Positions 27,321-35,013 of a DNA stretch of 38,703 nucleotides are shown piece after piece. The DNA lies in the IMG/VR virus record IMGVR_UViG_3300025818_000055, positions 1 through 38,703 of that record. One strand, written 5' to 3'. Both the position numbers and the translations under genes were made by a program. Positions within the stretch are counted from its first letter, which is position 1, and each line of letters opens with the position of its first letter. This DNA comes from a virus. The notes below the pieces were generated by a model. That model worked only from the letters and a program-made list of their open reading frames with translations, was not told where the DNA came from and searched no databases.

Positions 27321-28072
27321 CCCGCCACGTCACGCGGATGACGATTGACGACGCCGAGCATTACACAGACGCCGAACGCGCCGCGATTATCGCGAGCTAC
27401 CCGGCGCACGAGCGCGAGGCGCGGGCCAAGGGCATCCCGACACTAGGCAGCGGGCGCATCTTCCCGGTCGAGGAAAGCGCCATCAGCACGGACCCGATAG
27501 ACATCCCGCCGCATTGGGTACAGATCGGCGGCATTGACTTCGGATGGGACCACCCCACGGCTGGCGTCAAGCTGGCTTGGGACCGGGACGCGGACACGGT
27601 TTACGTCACCGCAGCCTATCGGGCGCGGGAGGCCACGCCGGTTATCCACGCGGGCGCCTTGAAGGCTTGGGGCCGCGCGCCGGATGGGACGCAATGGCTG
27701 CCCTGGGCGTGGCCCCACGACGGCTTACAGCACGACAAGGGAAGCGGGACACAGCTTGCGGAGCAATACCGCGAGCAGGGCCTGGACATGCTCAAGGACC
27801 GGGCAATGTTCGATGATGGTTCTAGCGGCGTCGAGGCTGGGTTGATGGACATGCTCGACCGGATGCAGACCGGGCGCTTCAAGGTGTTCTCGCACCTGTC
27901 CGAATGGTTCGATGAGTTCCGCCTTTACCACCGCAAAGACGGGAAGGTGGTCAAGGAATACGACGATCTAATGAGCGCGACGCGCTACGCAATCATGTGC
28001 CTTCGCTTTGCCGTCACGTCGCGGCAGGGCTGGAAGGCAGAACTGAAATACGACAACCGAGGTATCATTTGA
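27317..28072 (+). CDS. terL: Terminase large subunit, nuclease half (split gene)
   Basis: ATG in an ATGA overlap with the ATPase half. The 251 residues match the C-terminal RNase H-like nuclease: 'MTIDDAEHYTDAERAAIIAS', 'GIPTLGSGRIFPVEESAI', 'IGGIDFGWDHPTAGV' with the first catalytic Asp, 'WPHDGLQHDKGSGTQLAEQY', and 'KEYDDLMSATRYAIM' with the final Asp pair. It would cut concatemers at the start and end of packaging. Together with the upstream half the total length (about 466-488) equals a normal single-chain enzyme. It ends in a TGATG overlap with the portal gene. Confidence 0.83.
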   Translation: MTRHVTRMTIDDAEHYTDAERAAIIASYPAHEREARAKGIPTLGSGRIFPVEESAISTDPIDIPPHWVQIGGIDFGWDHPTAGVKLAWDRDADTVYVTAAYRAREATPVIHAGALKAWGRAPDGTQWLPWAWPHDGLQHDKGSGTQLAEQYREQGLDMLKDRAMFDDGSSGVEAGLMDMLDRMQTGRFKVFSHLSEWFDEFRLYHRKDGKVVKEYDDLMSATRYAIMCLRFAVTSRQGWKAELKYDNRGII

Positions 28073-30084
28073 TGGCCAAGCAGAAGAAGCCGATGACGGA
28101 AACGGAGTTGCGCGCCGCTGCGGAAGCCGCAATCCGTGAATGCGTCGGCTTTTCCTCGTCGGAAATCGTCAGTGAGCGCGAGGAAGCGCTCAAGCGGTAC
28201 TATGGCGAGGAATACGGCGACGAGATTGCCGGGCGTTCAAGCGTCGTATCGCGTGACACGCTCGAAACCGTCGAATGGATGCTGCCGTCGCTGCTTCGCA
28301 TCTTCGCATCCGGCGACGTGGTGAAGTACGAGCCGAGCGGCCCCGAGGATGAAGCTGTTGCCGAGCAGGCGACCGACTACGCGCAATTCATCTTCAACGC
28401 CGACAACAACGGCTTCCTGGTGTTCCACGATTGGTTCAAGGACGCGCTGTTGCAGAAGGTCGGCGTCGTCAAGCACTGGTGGGAAAAGACCGAAAAGAAG
28501 GTGGTCGAGTCCTACGCGGGCCTGACCGACGAGGAAGTCCTGAAGCTCGTTGACGACGACGTTGAGGTTCTGGAACATACCGAAGTCGAGATTGAGGAAG
28601 AACTCGGCGTCACGCTGCACGACATCAAAATCCAGCGCACCATGGACGATGGCCGGGTTCGCATCGAGTGTGTGCCGCCCGAGGAATTCCTGATTTCCAG
28701 CCGGTCCAAGACGATCAAGGACGCCATCTTTGTCGGCCACCGCGTTCGCAAGACGCGCAGCGAGCTAATCGAGATGGGTTTCGACCGCACCAAGGTCGAG
28801 GCGTTGGGCGACGAGGGCGATACGGACTTCCAGACCGGCGAGCGCGAGACGCGCATGGCGGACGAGGAATTCAACCAAGGCGCCAACGCGACCGACGATT
28901 CCACGGCCTATGTGACCTATACCGAGGGCTACATGCGTTGCGACCTGAACCGCGACGGGCTGGCGGAACTGGTCAAGGTATCGCTTGGCGGCGTGGGTCA
29001 GGTCGAGTTGCTGGCGCACGAGGAAGTTGACCGCGTGCCGTTCTCCGACCTTTGCCCGATCCGCACGCCGCACAAGTTCTTCGGCCTGTCCATCGCGGAC
29101 TTGGTTGATGACATCGCCCGGATCAAGACGGCGCTGATGCGCGGGATGCTGGACAACCTGTATTTGACCAACAACCCCGAGCGAGAGGTTGACACTAACC
29201 AAATCGTCAACATGGACGATTTTCTAACCTCGCGCCCCGGCGGCATTAAGCGCGTCAAGGCTATTGGCGCCTCGCGTGAAATCGTGGTGCCGTTCACCGC
29301 CGCCGCGTCCATGCCGATGGTCGAAATGCTCGATAACATCAAGCAGATGCGGACGGGCAGCGCGCCGGCCACCCAGGTTGACGCGGAAGCATTGCAGAAC
29401 CAGAGCGCCACGGCGGCGACATACGCCCATGACGCATCGGCGCAGCGGGTCGAGTTGATTGCGCGCATCTTTGCCGAGACGGGCGTGAAAGACCTGTTCC
29501 GCAACATTCTGAAGATCATCACGTCGCACCAAGACAAGGAGCGGGTTATCCGGCTCCGCAATCAGTGGGTGCCGATGGATCCGCGCTCGTGGAATGCCGA
29601 GATGGACGTGTCTATCAACGTCGGCTTGGGCCACGGCAACAAGCAGGGCCAGGCCGCGATGCTGAACCAGATACTTCAGTACCAGATCATGGGGCTACAG
29701 CAGGGCGGCATCGGCATGGTGACGCCGAAGCACGTTTACAACACGCTTGAGAAACTGGTGAACGTGGCGGGCTTCCGCAATGTGGACCCGTTCTTTGCCG
29801 ATCCTGGCGACGGTCAGATGCAGCAGGGCCAGCAGCAAGACCCGGCTGAAGCCCAAGCGATGCTGGACGCCCAGGTCGAGCAGAAGAAAGCGGAAATCAA
29901 GGCCGGCGTCGAATACCAGACCAAGACGGCGCAAATGCAACTGGACGCGGAATTGAAGCGCGAACAGATGCAGATGGAAATGCAGTTGAAGCGCGAGCAG
30001 ATGCTCATGGAGGCACAGTTGCAGCATGAGCGGTCGATGGGCGGCATGGCGTCCCCCGTTCGCATGGGCGGAGCGATAGGTTGA
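28072..30084 (+). CDS. Portal protein
   Basis: ATG at 28072 in a TGATG overlap; the frame upstream to 27997 is inside the terminase. The 670-residue protein has 'SVVSRDTLETVEWMLPSLLR' near the start, 'DLCPIRTPHKFFGLSIADLV', 'GMLDNLYLTNNPEREVDTNQ' and 'RVELIARIFAETGVKDLFRN', all usual for portals of short-tailed phages of this type. The C-terminal 80 residues are a Gln/Met/Lys/Glu-rich coiled helix with a short repeat (LKREQMxMExQL), fitting a portal barrel. It forms the ring at the head vertex through which DNA enters and leaves. Confidence 0.88.
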   Translation: MAKQKKPMTETELRAAAEAAIRECVGFSSSEIVSEREEALKRYYGEEYGDEIAGRSSVVSRDTLETVEWMLPSLLRIFASGDVVKYEPSGPEDEAVAEQATDYAQFIFNADNNGFLVFHDWFKDALLQKVGVVKHWWEKTEKKVVESYAGLTDEEVLKLVDDDVEVLEHTEVEIEEELGVTLHDIKIQRTMDDGRVRIECVPPEEFLISSRSKTIKDAIFVGHRVRKTRSELIEMGFDRTKVEALGDEGDTDFQTGERETRMADEEFNQGANATDDSTAYVTYTEGYMRCDLNRDGLAELVKVSLGGVGQVELLAHEEVDRVPFSDLCPIRTPHKFFGLSIADLVDDIARIKTALMRGMLDNLYLTNNPEREVDTNQIVNMDDFLTSRPGGIKRVKAIGASREIVVPFTAAASMPMVEMLDNIKQMRTGSAPATQVDAEALQNQSATAATYAHDASAQRVELIARIFAETGVKDLFRNILKIITSHQDKERVIRLRNQWVPMDPRSWNAEMDVSINVGLGHGNKQGQAAMLNQILQYQIMGLQQGGIGMVTPKHVYNTLEKLVNVAGFRNVDPFFADPGDGQMQQGQQQDPAEAQAMLDAQVEQKKAEIKAGVEYQTKTAQMQLDAELKREQMQMEMQLKREQMLMEAQLQHERSMGGMASPVRMGGAIG

Positions 30085-30335
30085 CTTCCGAAGACGAGGC
30101 CCGCTTGGGCGAAACCGCCGCGCTTCTGATGCGCGATGACGTATTCAAGAAAATTATCCAAGAGTCCGAGGACGAATACCTCGCCAAACTCTTGAAGTGC
30201 GACCCGGCTGATGATGTTGGCCGGTTTCGGTATGCGGAGGCCATTAAGGTCGTCCGCAAGGTACGCCGCCAACTCGAAACCTACATCGAGAGCGGCAAAC
30301 TGGCCCGCCATCAAATCGCGGCCATAAATCGTTAG
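30081..30335 (+). CDS. Small protein between portal and scaffold
   Basis: TTG at 30081 overlaps the portal stop (TTGA). The 84-residue product is helical and charged: 'MTSEDEARLGETAALLMRDD', 'VFKKIIQESEDEYLAKLLKC' and 'YAEAIKVVRKVRRQLETYIE'. A small gene with this kind of content (often ending 'lA...i..ir....') follows the portal in many podoviruses. It may help in head assembly. The TTG start is unusual but the overlap leaves little choice. Confidence 0.7.
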   Translation: MTSEDEARLGETAALLMRDDVFKKIIQESEDEYLAKLLKCDPADDVGRFRYAEAIKVVRKVRRQLETYIESGKLARHQIAAINR

Positions 30336-30348
30336 GGACTTTTCCCCC

Positions 30349-30370
30349 ACCGCAGTGATGCGGCGGTTTC
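30349..30370 (+). terminator. Weak hairpin with short T run
   Basis: accgc (30349-30353) pairs with gcggt (30363-30367), 9-base loop, followed by ttc. Alternatively ccgc pairs with gcgg (30360-30363). It lies between the small head gene and the HNH gene, so it might set a boundary of an inserted gene. The stem is short. Confidence 0.3.
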
Positions 30371-30388
30371 CCATGGAAGGATATAGGT

Positions 30389-30799
30389 GTGGGCAGAAAG
30401 AGGATTTACACGCCCGAGGAGTGGCGCGTTCGGAAGCGTGAGCTTCACAAAAAATACAGGTTGAAAGATTTAGAAAAAATTCGCGCTCAAGCCCGGAAAA
30501 GCTACCACAAAAATAAGCACAAATATCGAAAGCATTGGGCGAAGCGAGATGCGTTGCGCCGCGGCGCAGACGGCAGCTTTAGCGATGGTGATATTGATAG
30601 GATTCGAGCGGCGCAGCGCGGGAGGTGTGCGTGCTGCCGGGTAAGATTAGAAAAATATCACATTGACCATATCGAGCCTCTTTCATCCGGCGGATCAAAT
30701 TATCCGTCAAATATTCAACTTTTGTGCCCCCACTGCAATCAAAGCAAGGGGGCAAAACCACCCGCCGCCTTTATGAGGTCGCGCGGGTTTTTGTTGTAA
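30389..30799 (+). CDS. HNH endonuclease, probably a homing-type insert
   Basis: GTG at 30389 after aaggatatag. The 136 residues have a Lys/Arg/Tyr-rich N-terminus (residues 1-58) and then an HNH domain: Cys80 and Cys83, 'YHIDHIEPLSSGGSNYPSNI' with the H-N pattern, and 'LLCPHCNQSKG' with the second Cys pair (113 and 116). It is clearly richer in A and T than both neighbours and separates the small head gene from the scaffold gene, which normally are close. Free-standing HNH genes in such positions are usually mobile; a role in DNA packaging with the terminase is another possibility. Confidence 0.85.
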   Translation: MGRKRIYTPEEWRVRKRELHKKYRLKDLEKIRAQARKSYHKNKHKYRKHWAKRDALRRGADGSFSDGDIDRIRAAQRGRCACCRVRLEKYHIDHIEPLSSGGSNYPSNIQLLCPHCNQSKGAKPPAAFMRSRGFLL

Positions 30800-30816
30800 C
30801 GTAGGAGTTTTTAAAT

Positions 30817-31806
30817 ATGACCGACACCAACCCGGAAGGGAGTGCCGAAAGCAATCTGCTGTCCGCAGCAGACCGTATCGCGAACCTATTGGACAGCCCC
30901 CCGGCTGCACCCGAGGCCAGCGAGGATCAGCGCGAGGACGAGGCGCAAGCCCAACCCGAAGCGCAAGCCGACCCGGAGGATTACCCCGAAGGCGAGGCAA
31001 CGGCGGAAGGCGAGGAGGCGGAAGCCACCGACCCGGAGGCACCTGAAGCTGAAGACGAGGGCGACCAAGAACCCCCGCGCACCTGGAAAGTGGGTGATGC
31101 GGAGGTCACCGAGGACGAGCTTGTCAAAGGCTACATGCGCCACGCCGATTACACGCGCAAGACGCAAGAGGCTGCTGCGATCCGCAAGGAAACCAAAGCG
31201 GCCCAGGATGCGATTGCGCATGAGAGGCAGCGTTACGTTGAAGCGCTGCAATTCTTCGAGTCCCAAATTCCGAGGATGGAAGCCCCATCGCCGGAATTGT
31301 TGGATTCCGACCCCGTTGAATACCTTCGCCAGAAAGACGCCTACGACCGCTCCGCGTTGCAGCGCCAAGCTGCGGCCATCGAGCGGCAGCGCGTCGAACA
31401 GCAGACGGCTGCGGAGCGCGAGCAAGCCGCTAGGGCACTCGTCCAGGCCGAGTCTGAAAAGCTGGCAGAACGCATACCCGAATGGAAGTCCACCGAGCAG
31501 CGTCAAAAGCTGGTTCAGGAAATCCAACAGGAAATGCGGGACAGGGGATTCTCCGACACGGAAATCGGTCAGTTGGCCTATGCCCACCACTTCGAAGTCG
31601 TCCGCGACGCCATGAAGTGGCGGCAGCTTCAGAGCAAGAAGCCGGCTGTCGATAAGAAGGTCCGAGAGGCCCCCAAGGTGGTCAAACCGGGACCGGCGAC
31701 CAACAGGAACTCCAAGGAAGAATTGCAGGCCAAAACCCGCGCCCGCCTCAAGAAGTCGGGCCGCGTCGAGGACGCGGCTGCGGCGATCCTTGCAATGTCC
31801 AATTAG
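30817..31806 (+). CDS. Scaffolding protein
   Basis: ATG at 30817, just before the coat gene, with aggagttttta upstream. The 329 residues are highly acidic in the first 90 (Glu/Asp/Ala/Pro-rich), then 'KVGDAEVTEDELVKGYMRHA' followed by 'DYTRKTQEAA', then a long coiled-coil region (about 120-270), and a basic C-terminus 'KTRARLKKSGRVEDAAAAIL'. The acidic-coiled-basic layout and the place directly before the major coat gene are typical of scaffolds: the basic end binds coat subunits and the protein leaves before packaging. The 'GYMRHADYTRKTQE' motif is common in phage scaffolds. Confidence 0.83.
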   Translation: MTDTNPEGSAESNLLSAADRIANLLDSPPAAPEASEDQREDEAQAQPEAQADPEDYPEGEATAEGEEAEATDPEAPEAEDEGDQEPPRTWKVGDAEVTEDELVKGYMRHADYTRKTQEAAAIRKETKAAQDAIAHERQRYVEALQFFESQIPRMEAPSPELLDSDPVEYLRQKDAYDRSALQRQAAAIERQRVEQQTAAEREQAARALVQAESEKLAERIPEWKSTEQRQKLVQEIQQEMRDRGFSDTEIGQLAYAHHFEVVRDAMKWRQLQSKKPAVDKKVREAPKVVKPGPATNRNSKEELQAKTRARLKKSGRVEDAAAAILAMSN

Positions 31807-31818
31807 GAGTAGACCACA

Positions 31819-32775
31819 ATGACGCTTACGACCAACGGCTTCACCACCTTTGCGGCGGTGGGCAACCGGGAAGATTTGGCTGACGTTATCCACGACATCA
31901 GCCCGACCGACACCCCGTTCATCAGCATGGCCAAGAAAGGCAAGGCCAGCGCTGTCCTTCACGAGTGGCAGACCGACGTACTGGCCTCCGCTTCGTCCAC
32001 CAACGCGCAGCTTGAAGGCGATGACATTTCGCCGGCGGCTTCGGTTGCAACGACCCGCGTGCAGAACTACTGCCAGATTTCCCGTAAGTCCCTGGCGGTG
32101 TCCGGTACGCAGGAAGTCGTGGACAAGGCTGGCCGTTCTTCGGAAGTCGCTTACCTCCTGGCGAAAGTCGCCAAGGAACTGAAGCGCGACATCGAGAGCG
32201 TTGTCACGCAGAACCAGGGCTACAACGCGGGCGCCACGACCACGGCGCGGAAAACCCGCTCCCTGGAGTCGTTCCTGACGACCAACACCAGCCGGGGCAC
32301 TTCGACCGACACGGCAGGCGCCGACTCCACTGGTGCCGATCAGGCCGCGACCGACAACACCGACAAGCGGGCCTTTACCGAGGCGCTGCTGAAGACGGTG
32401 ATCCAGTCGGTTTGGTCGAGCGGCGGCGACCCGTCCGTCCTGATGGTCGGCCCGGTCAACAAGCAGTACGTCTCGGCCTTCACCGGTCGCTCGTCTGCTC
32501 GCCAGAACATCGCCGAAGACAAAATCCAGGGTGCGGCCTCGCTGTACGCTTCGGACTTCGGTGAGCTGAAGGTGGTCCCCAACCGCTTCCAGCGTGAGCG
32601 CTCGGCCTTCGTGCTCGATCCCGAGTACATCAAGATGGCCTGGCTCCGTCCGTACAAGACGGAAAACCTCGCGAAGATCGGCGACTCGATGCGCAAGTTC
32701 ATCGTGGCGGAATACGCCCTTGAAATGTGCAACGAGGCGGCGCACGGCGTGGTTGCCGACTTGATTACCACCTAA
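31819..32775 (+). CDS. Major capsid protein (SU10 / DUF5309 type)
   Basis: ATG at 31819 with aggagtagaccaca. The 318 residues follow the SU10-type coat: 'NREDLADVIHDISPTDTPFI', 'EWQTDVLASASSTNAQLEGD', 'NYCQISRKSLAVSGTQEVVD' and 'EVAYLLAKVAKELKRDIESV', then 'VLMVGPVNKQYVSAF', 'YASDFGELKVVPNRF' and 'MAWLRPYKTENLAKIGDSMR'. This is a HK97-fold coat of many short-tailed phages. It has no obvious protease-target N-terminal delta domain, in agreement with a separate scaffold. A strong terminator follows, as expected for the most abundant gene. Confidence 0.9.
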   Translation: MTLTTNGFTTFAAVGNREDLADVIHDISPTDTPFISMAKKGKASAVLHEWQTDVLASASSTNAQLEGDDISPAASVATTRVQNYCQISRKSLAVSGTQEVVDKAGRSSEVAYLLAKVAKELKRDIESVVTQNQGYNAGATTTARKTRSLESFLTTNTSRGTSTDTAGADSTGADQAATDNTDKRAFTEALLKTVIQSVWSSGGDPSVLMVGPVNKQYVSAFTGRSSARQNIAEDKIQGAASLYASDFGELKVVPNRFQRERSAFVLDPEYIKMAWLRPYKTENLAKIGDSMRKFIVAEYALEMCNEAAHGVVADLITT

Positions 32776-32782
32776 CCTTGGG

Positions 32783-32813
32783 CGGGGGGCTTCGGCCCCC
32801 CGTTTCCTCTTTT
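32783..32813 (+). terminator. Rho-independent terminator after the coat gene
   Basis: Eight-pair stem cggggggc / gccccccg (32783-32790, 32795-32802) with a ttcg loop, then tttcctctttt. It lies just after the coat stop. Partial termination here would give more coat than tail mRNA. Confidence 0.85.
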
Positions 32814-32822
32814 GGAGTACCC

Positions 32823-33125
32823 ATGAGCAACCGAAAAATCCTTTTGGACTCATACGGCAACAGAAAAGAAGTGTTTCATTGGAGCGAGAACGCTCCCGAC
32901 GATTTCACAATCCAGACCGTCGAGGATTGCGAGCCGATAGTTAAGGCGGCGAGCATCATGGCCGACGAGGCGCCGGGGAAGGATTTCCGGCACGCGGCTT
33001 ACATCCCCCAGGCGGTGATGGATGAGGCTTTCCGGGATGGATGGTTTCACGACAAGGAAGCCTGGAAGAAGTGGGCGAACGACGGATTGAATGCCCGGTT
33101 CCGCACTTGGAAGGGGCGCCTCTGA
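32823..33125 (+). CDS. Conserved head/tail region small protein
   Basis: ATG at 32823 with ttggagtaccc upstream; the longer frame starts inside the coat gene. The 100 residues contain 'DCEPIVKAASIMADEAPGKD', 'FRHAAYIPQAVMDEAFRDGW' and 'WANDGLNARFRTWKGRL'. The order 'DCEPI', 'R.vA.IP..V.d.a...GW', 'lND..n..fRT..GRL' is widespread in phages near the coat protein. It may be a head completion or assembly factor. It overlaps the glycosyltransferase start by TGATG. Confidence 0.72.
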   Translation: MSNRKILLDSYGNRKEVFHWSENAPDDFTIQTVEDCEPIVKAASIMADEAPGKDFRHAAYIPQAVMDEAFRDGWFHDKEAWKKWANDGLNARFRTWKGRL

Positions 33126-33826
33126 TGGATTTGAAAATCGCGGTTTGCGTCCCGTCCAATGGCATGTGGACGGCCAAGACATCTTGGAGCATTGCCAAGA
33201 TGGTGGATTGCTTCAACGCCTGCGAATACGACCACAAGAAAGAGGTCGAGATAATCTCGGCTACCGGGTCGATGCTGCCCGAGGTTCGCGCCAAAGCGCT
33301 GGCCAAGGCGTGGAAGTGGGAAGCGACGCATGTTTTGTGGGTCGATTCCGATATGTACTTCCCGCACGACACCATCCAGCAGATGTTGTCGCACGGCAAG
33401 GCGGTGGTGGCGGCGAATTACGTTCGTAGGACGCTGCCGACGCTGCCGGTGGCTTACGTCGAGAACGACGAGCATGTCGGGCCGTGCTTCACCAAGGAAG
33501 ACAGCACCGGGCTTGAGAAGGTTCGCCACGTCGGCATGGGCCTGATGATGACGGACATCAACGTTTACGACGCGATTGAATTGCCGTTTTGGAACTTCAC
33601 CACGATCCCGCCGCATAACGTGGTGTGGCAGGGCGAGGATACGTATTTCTGCCGCAAGCTCGAAGCCGCCGGCATCGATATTTGGGTAGACCACGATCTA
33701 TCCAAGCTGGTCGAGCATGTCGGCCTGATGCCGTTCACGCACCAGATGGCTGACGCGACGGCCTCTGCGGAAATGGAGATTCTAAATCTTCGCCGTAGCG
33801 AGTTGGCCAAGGAACATGGCGCATGA
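33125..33826 (+). CDS. Phage glycosyltransferase (GT-A type)
   Basis: ATG at 33125 in a TGATG overlap. The 233 residues carry a GT-A nucleotide-sugar fold: N-terminal strand 'KIAVCVPSNGMWTAKTSWSI', 'SATGSMLPEVRAKALAKAWK', a D-x-D motif at 74-76 in 'LWVDSDMYFPHD', and 'KAVVAANYVRRTLPTLPVAY' plus 'GEDTYFCRKLEAAGIDIWVD'. The sugar and acceptor are unknown. It is encoded between the coat and adaptor genes, so glycosylation of a virion protein is a likely role; modification of DNA or of the host surface are alternatives. It is followed by an overlapping partner gene. Confidence 0.8.
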   Translation: MDLKIAVCVPSNGMWTAKTSWSIAKMVDCFNACEYDHKKEVEIISATGSMLPEVRAKALAKAWKWEATHVLWVDSDMYFPHDTIQQMLSHGKAVVAANYVRRTLPTLPVAYVENDEHVGPCFTKEDSTGLEKVRHVGMGLMMTDINVYDAIELPFWNFTTIPPHNVVWQGEDTYFCRKLEAAGIDIWVDHDLSKLVEHVGLMPFTHQMADATASAEMEILNLRRSELAKEHGA

Positions 33827-34383
33827 GGCGGGTTGCGATTGTCGGCGGTGCGCCGACGACGGCCCACGAGGCGCCTTACGACGATCCGGCCTGGGAGATT
33901 TGGGGCCTGCCGTGGCAATGCCGCAAGCGGGTCGATGTCTACTTCGAACCGCACGACTATTGGGCGACGGGGGGCTACTACCCGAAATGCACGACGCGCC
34001 CAGAGATTGTCGATTGGCTGAACGGGTTGGGCGCCACGGTCCACATGGCCAAGGCGGAACCGGAAGTCACGTTATCCAAGGCGATCCCTTGGGACGCGAT
34101 AACCAAGAATACAGGCAAGGCGAGCGGGACAGATAACCCGTACATCGAAAGCACCATCGGCGTCATGCTGGCGGTTGCCTGCCTTGAAATGCAGCCGGGC
34201 GATAAGGTCGGGCTGTGGGGCGTCGATCTGGACGTGAACGGCGAATACGCCTTCCAGCGTCCGAATGCCGAATACTACATCGGGTTTTTGCGTGGCCGTG
34301 GGGTGAACGTTTTCGTCCCCCGCAAGTCCGCGCTGTTGTCGTCAGCTTATCCGCAACACGGGCGTTATGGGGTTGTTCAGTAA
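33823..34383 (+). CDS. Conserved phage protein linked with the glycosyltransferase
   Basis: ATG at 33823 overlaps the glycosyltransferase stop (ATGA). The 186-residue protein begins 'MRRVAIVGGAPTTAHEAPYD', a Rossmann-like strand and Gly-rich turn, then 'WEIWGLPWQCRKRVDVYFEP', 'STIGVMLAVACLEMQPGDKV' and 'NAEYYIGFLRGRGVNVFVPR'. I recall this 'VAIVGsAp.s...aPy.D..weIWG' family in phages, often by the same kind of glycosyltransferase or adaptor, with unknown function. It may make or bind the sugar nucleotide. The pairing is an inference from gene overlap. Confidence 0.68.
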   Translation: MRRVAIVGGAPTTAHEAPYDDPAWEIWGLPWQCRKRVDVYFEPHDYWATGGYYPKCTTRPEIVDWLNGLGATVHMAKAEPEVTLSKAIPWDAITKNTGKASGTDNPYIESTIGVMLAVACLEMQPGDKVGLWGVDLDVNGEYAFQRPNAEYYIGFLRGRGVNVFVPRKSALLSSAYPQHGRYGVVQ

Positions 34384-35013
34384 ATGGCAATTACGACCTA
34401 CACCGAATTGAAGACGGCGGTTGCCACTTGGCTGGCGCGGTCTGACCTGACTTCGGTTATTCCCGACTTCATCACGCTTGCCGAGGCGGAATTCCAGCGC
34501 TCGATCCGCGACCGCCGCATGGTGACGACTTCCGACCTTTCCACGTCCGCAGGCACCGCCACGGTTGCCCTGCCCGCCGATTTCCTCGAAGCCCGCACCT
34601 TGATCCTGCAAAGCACCCCATACCGGACGCTGACCTACGCGACGCCCGCGCAGATCAACCGGAACTGGCCGAGCGCTTCGGACACCGGCACCCCCTCGCA
34701 ATACACAATTATCGGAACGAATCTCAAGCTCGGCAAAATCCCCGATGCGGTCTACACGCTGGAGCTTGAGTATTACCAGAAAATCCCCGTGCTTTCGGGG
34801 TCCAACGCTGACAACTGGCTCCTTCTGGCGTACCCGGACATCTACCTTTTCGCATCATTGGAACAGGCGGGTTTTTACACCAAGAACGACCGGCTTGTCA
34901 GCGTTGCGAATGCGGGGCTTCGGCGTGGCATGGACTCGCTTGAGGCTGAAGGTATGCGGTCATCCTGGGGCGGCGGGCCGCTCGCCGCGGCGGTGGATTC
35001 GACGGTCAGATGA
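34384..35013 (+). CDS. Head-tail adaptor protein
   Basis: ATG directly after the previous stop. The 209 residues follow the phage adaptor pattern: 'TYTELKTAVATWLARSDLTS', 'VIPDFITLAEAEFQRSIRDR', 'ALPADFLEARTLILQSTPYR', 'TLELEYYQKIPVLSGSNADN' and 'WLLLAYPDIYLFASLEQAGF'. This family (P22 gp4/SU10 adaptor type) forms a ring under the portal that closes the packaged head and receives the tail. The next gene starts in an ATGA overlap. Confidence 0.85.
   Translation: MAITTYTELKTAVATWLARSDLTSVIPDFITLAEAEFQRSIRDRRMVTTSDLSTSAGTATVALPADFLEARTLILQSTPYRTLTYATPAQINRNWPSASDTGTPSQYTIIGTNLKLGKIPDAVYTLELEYYQKIPVLSGSNADNWLLLAYPDIYLFASLEQAGFYTKNDRLVSVANAGLRRGMDSLEAEGMRSSWGGGPLAAAVDSTVR

Noticed and set aside
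30886-32853. Very long leftward ORF (655 codons) antisense to scaffold and coat genes
   Set aside because: It mirrors two well-supported genes, has no recognisable motif and no ribosome site; GC-rich coding DNA often leaves the antisense frame open.
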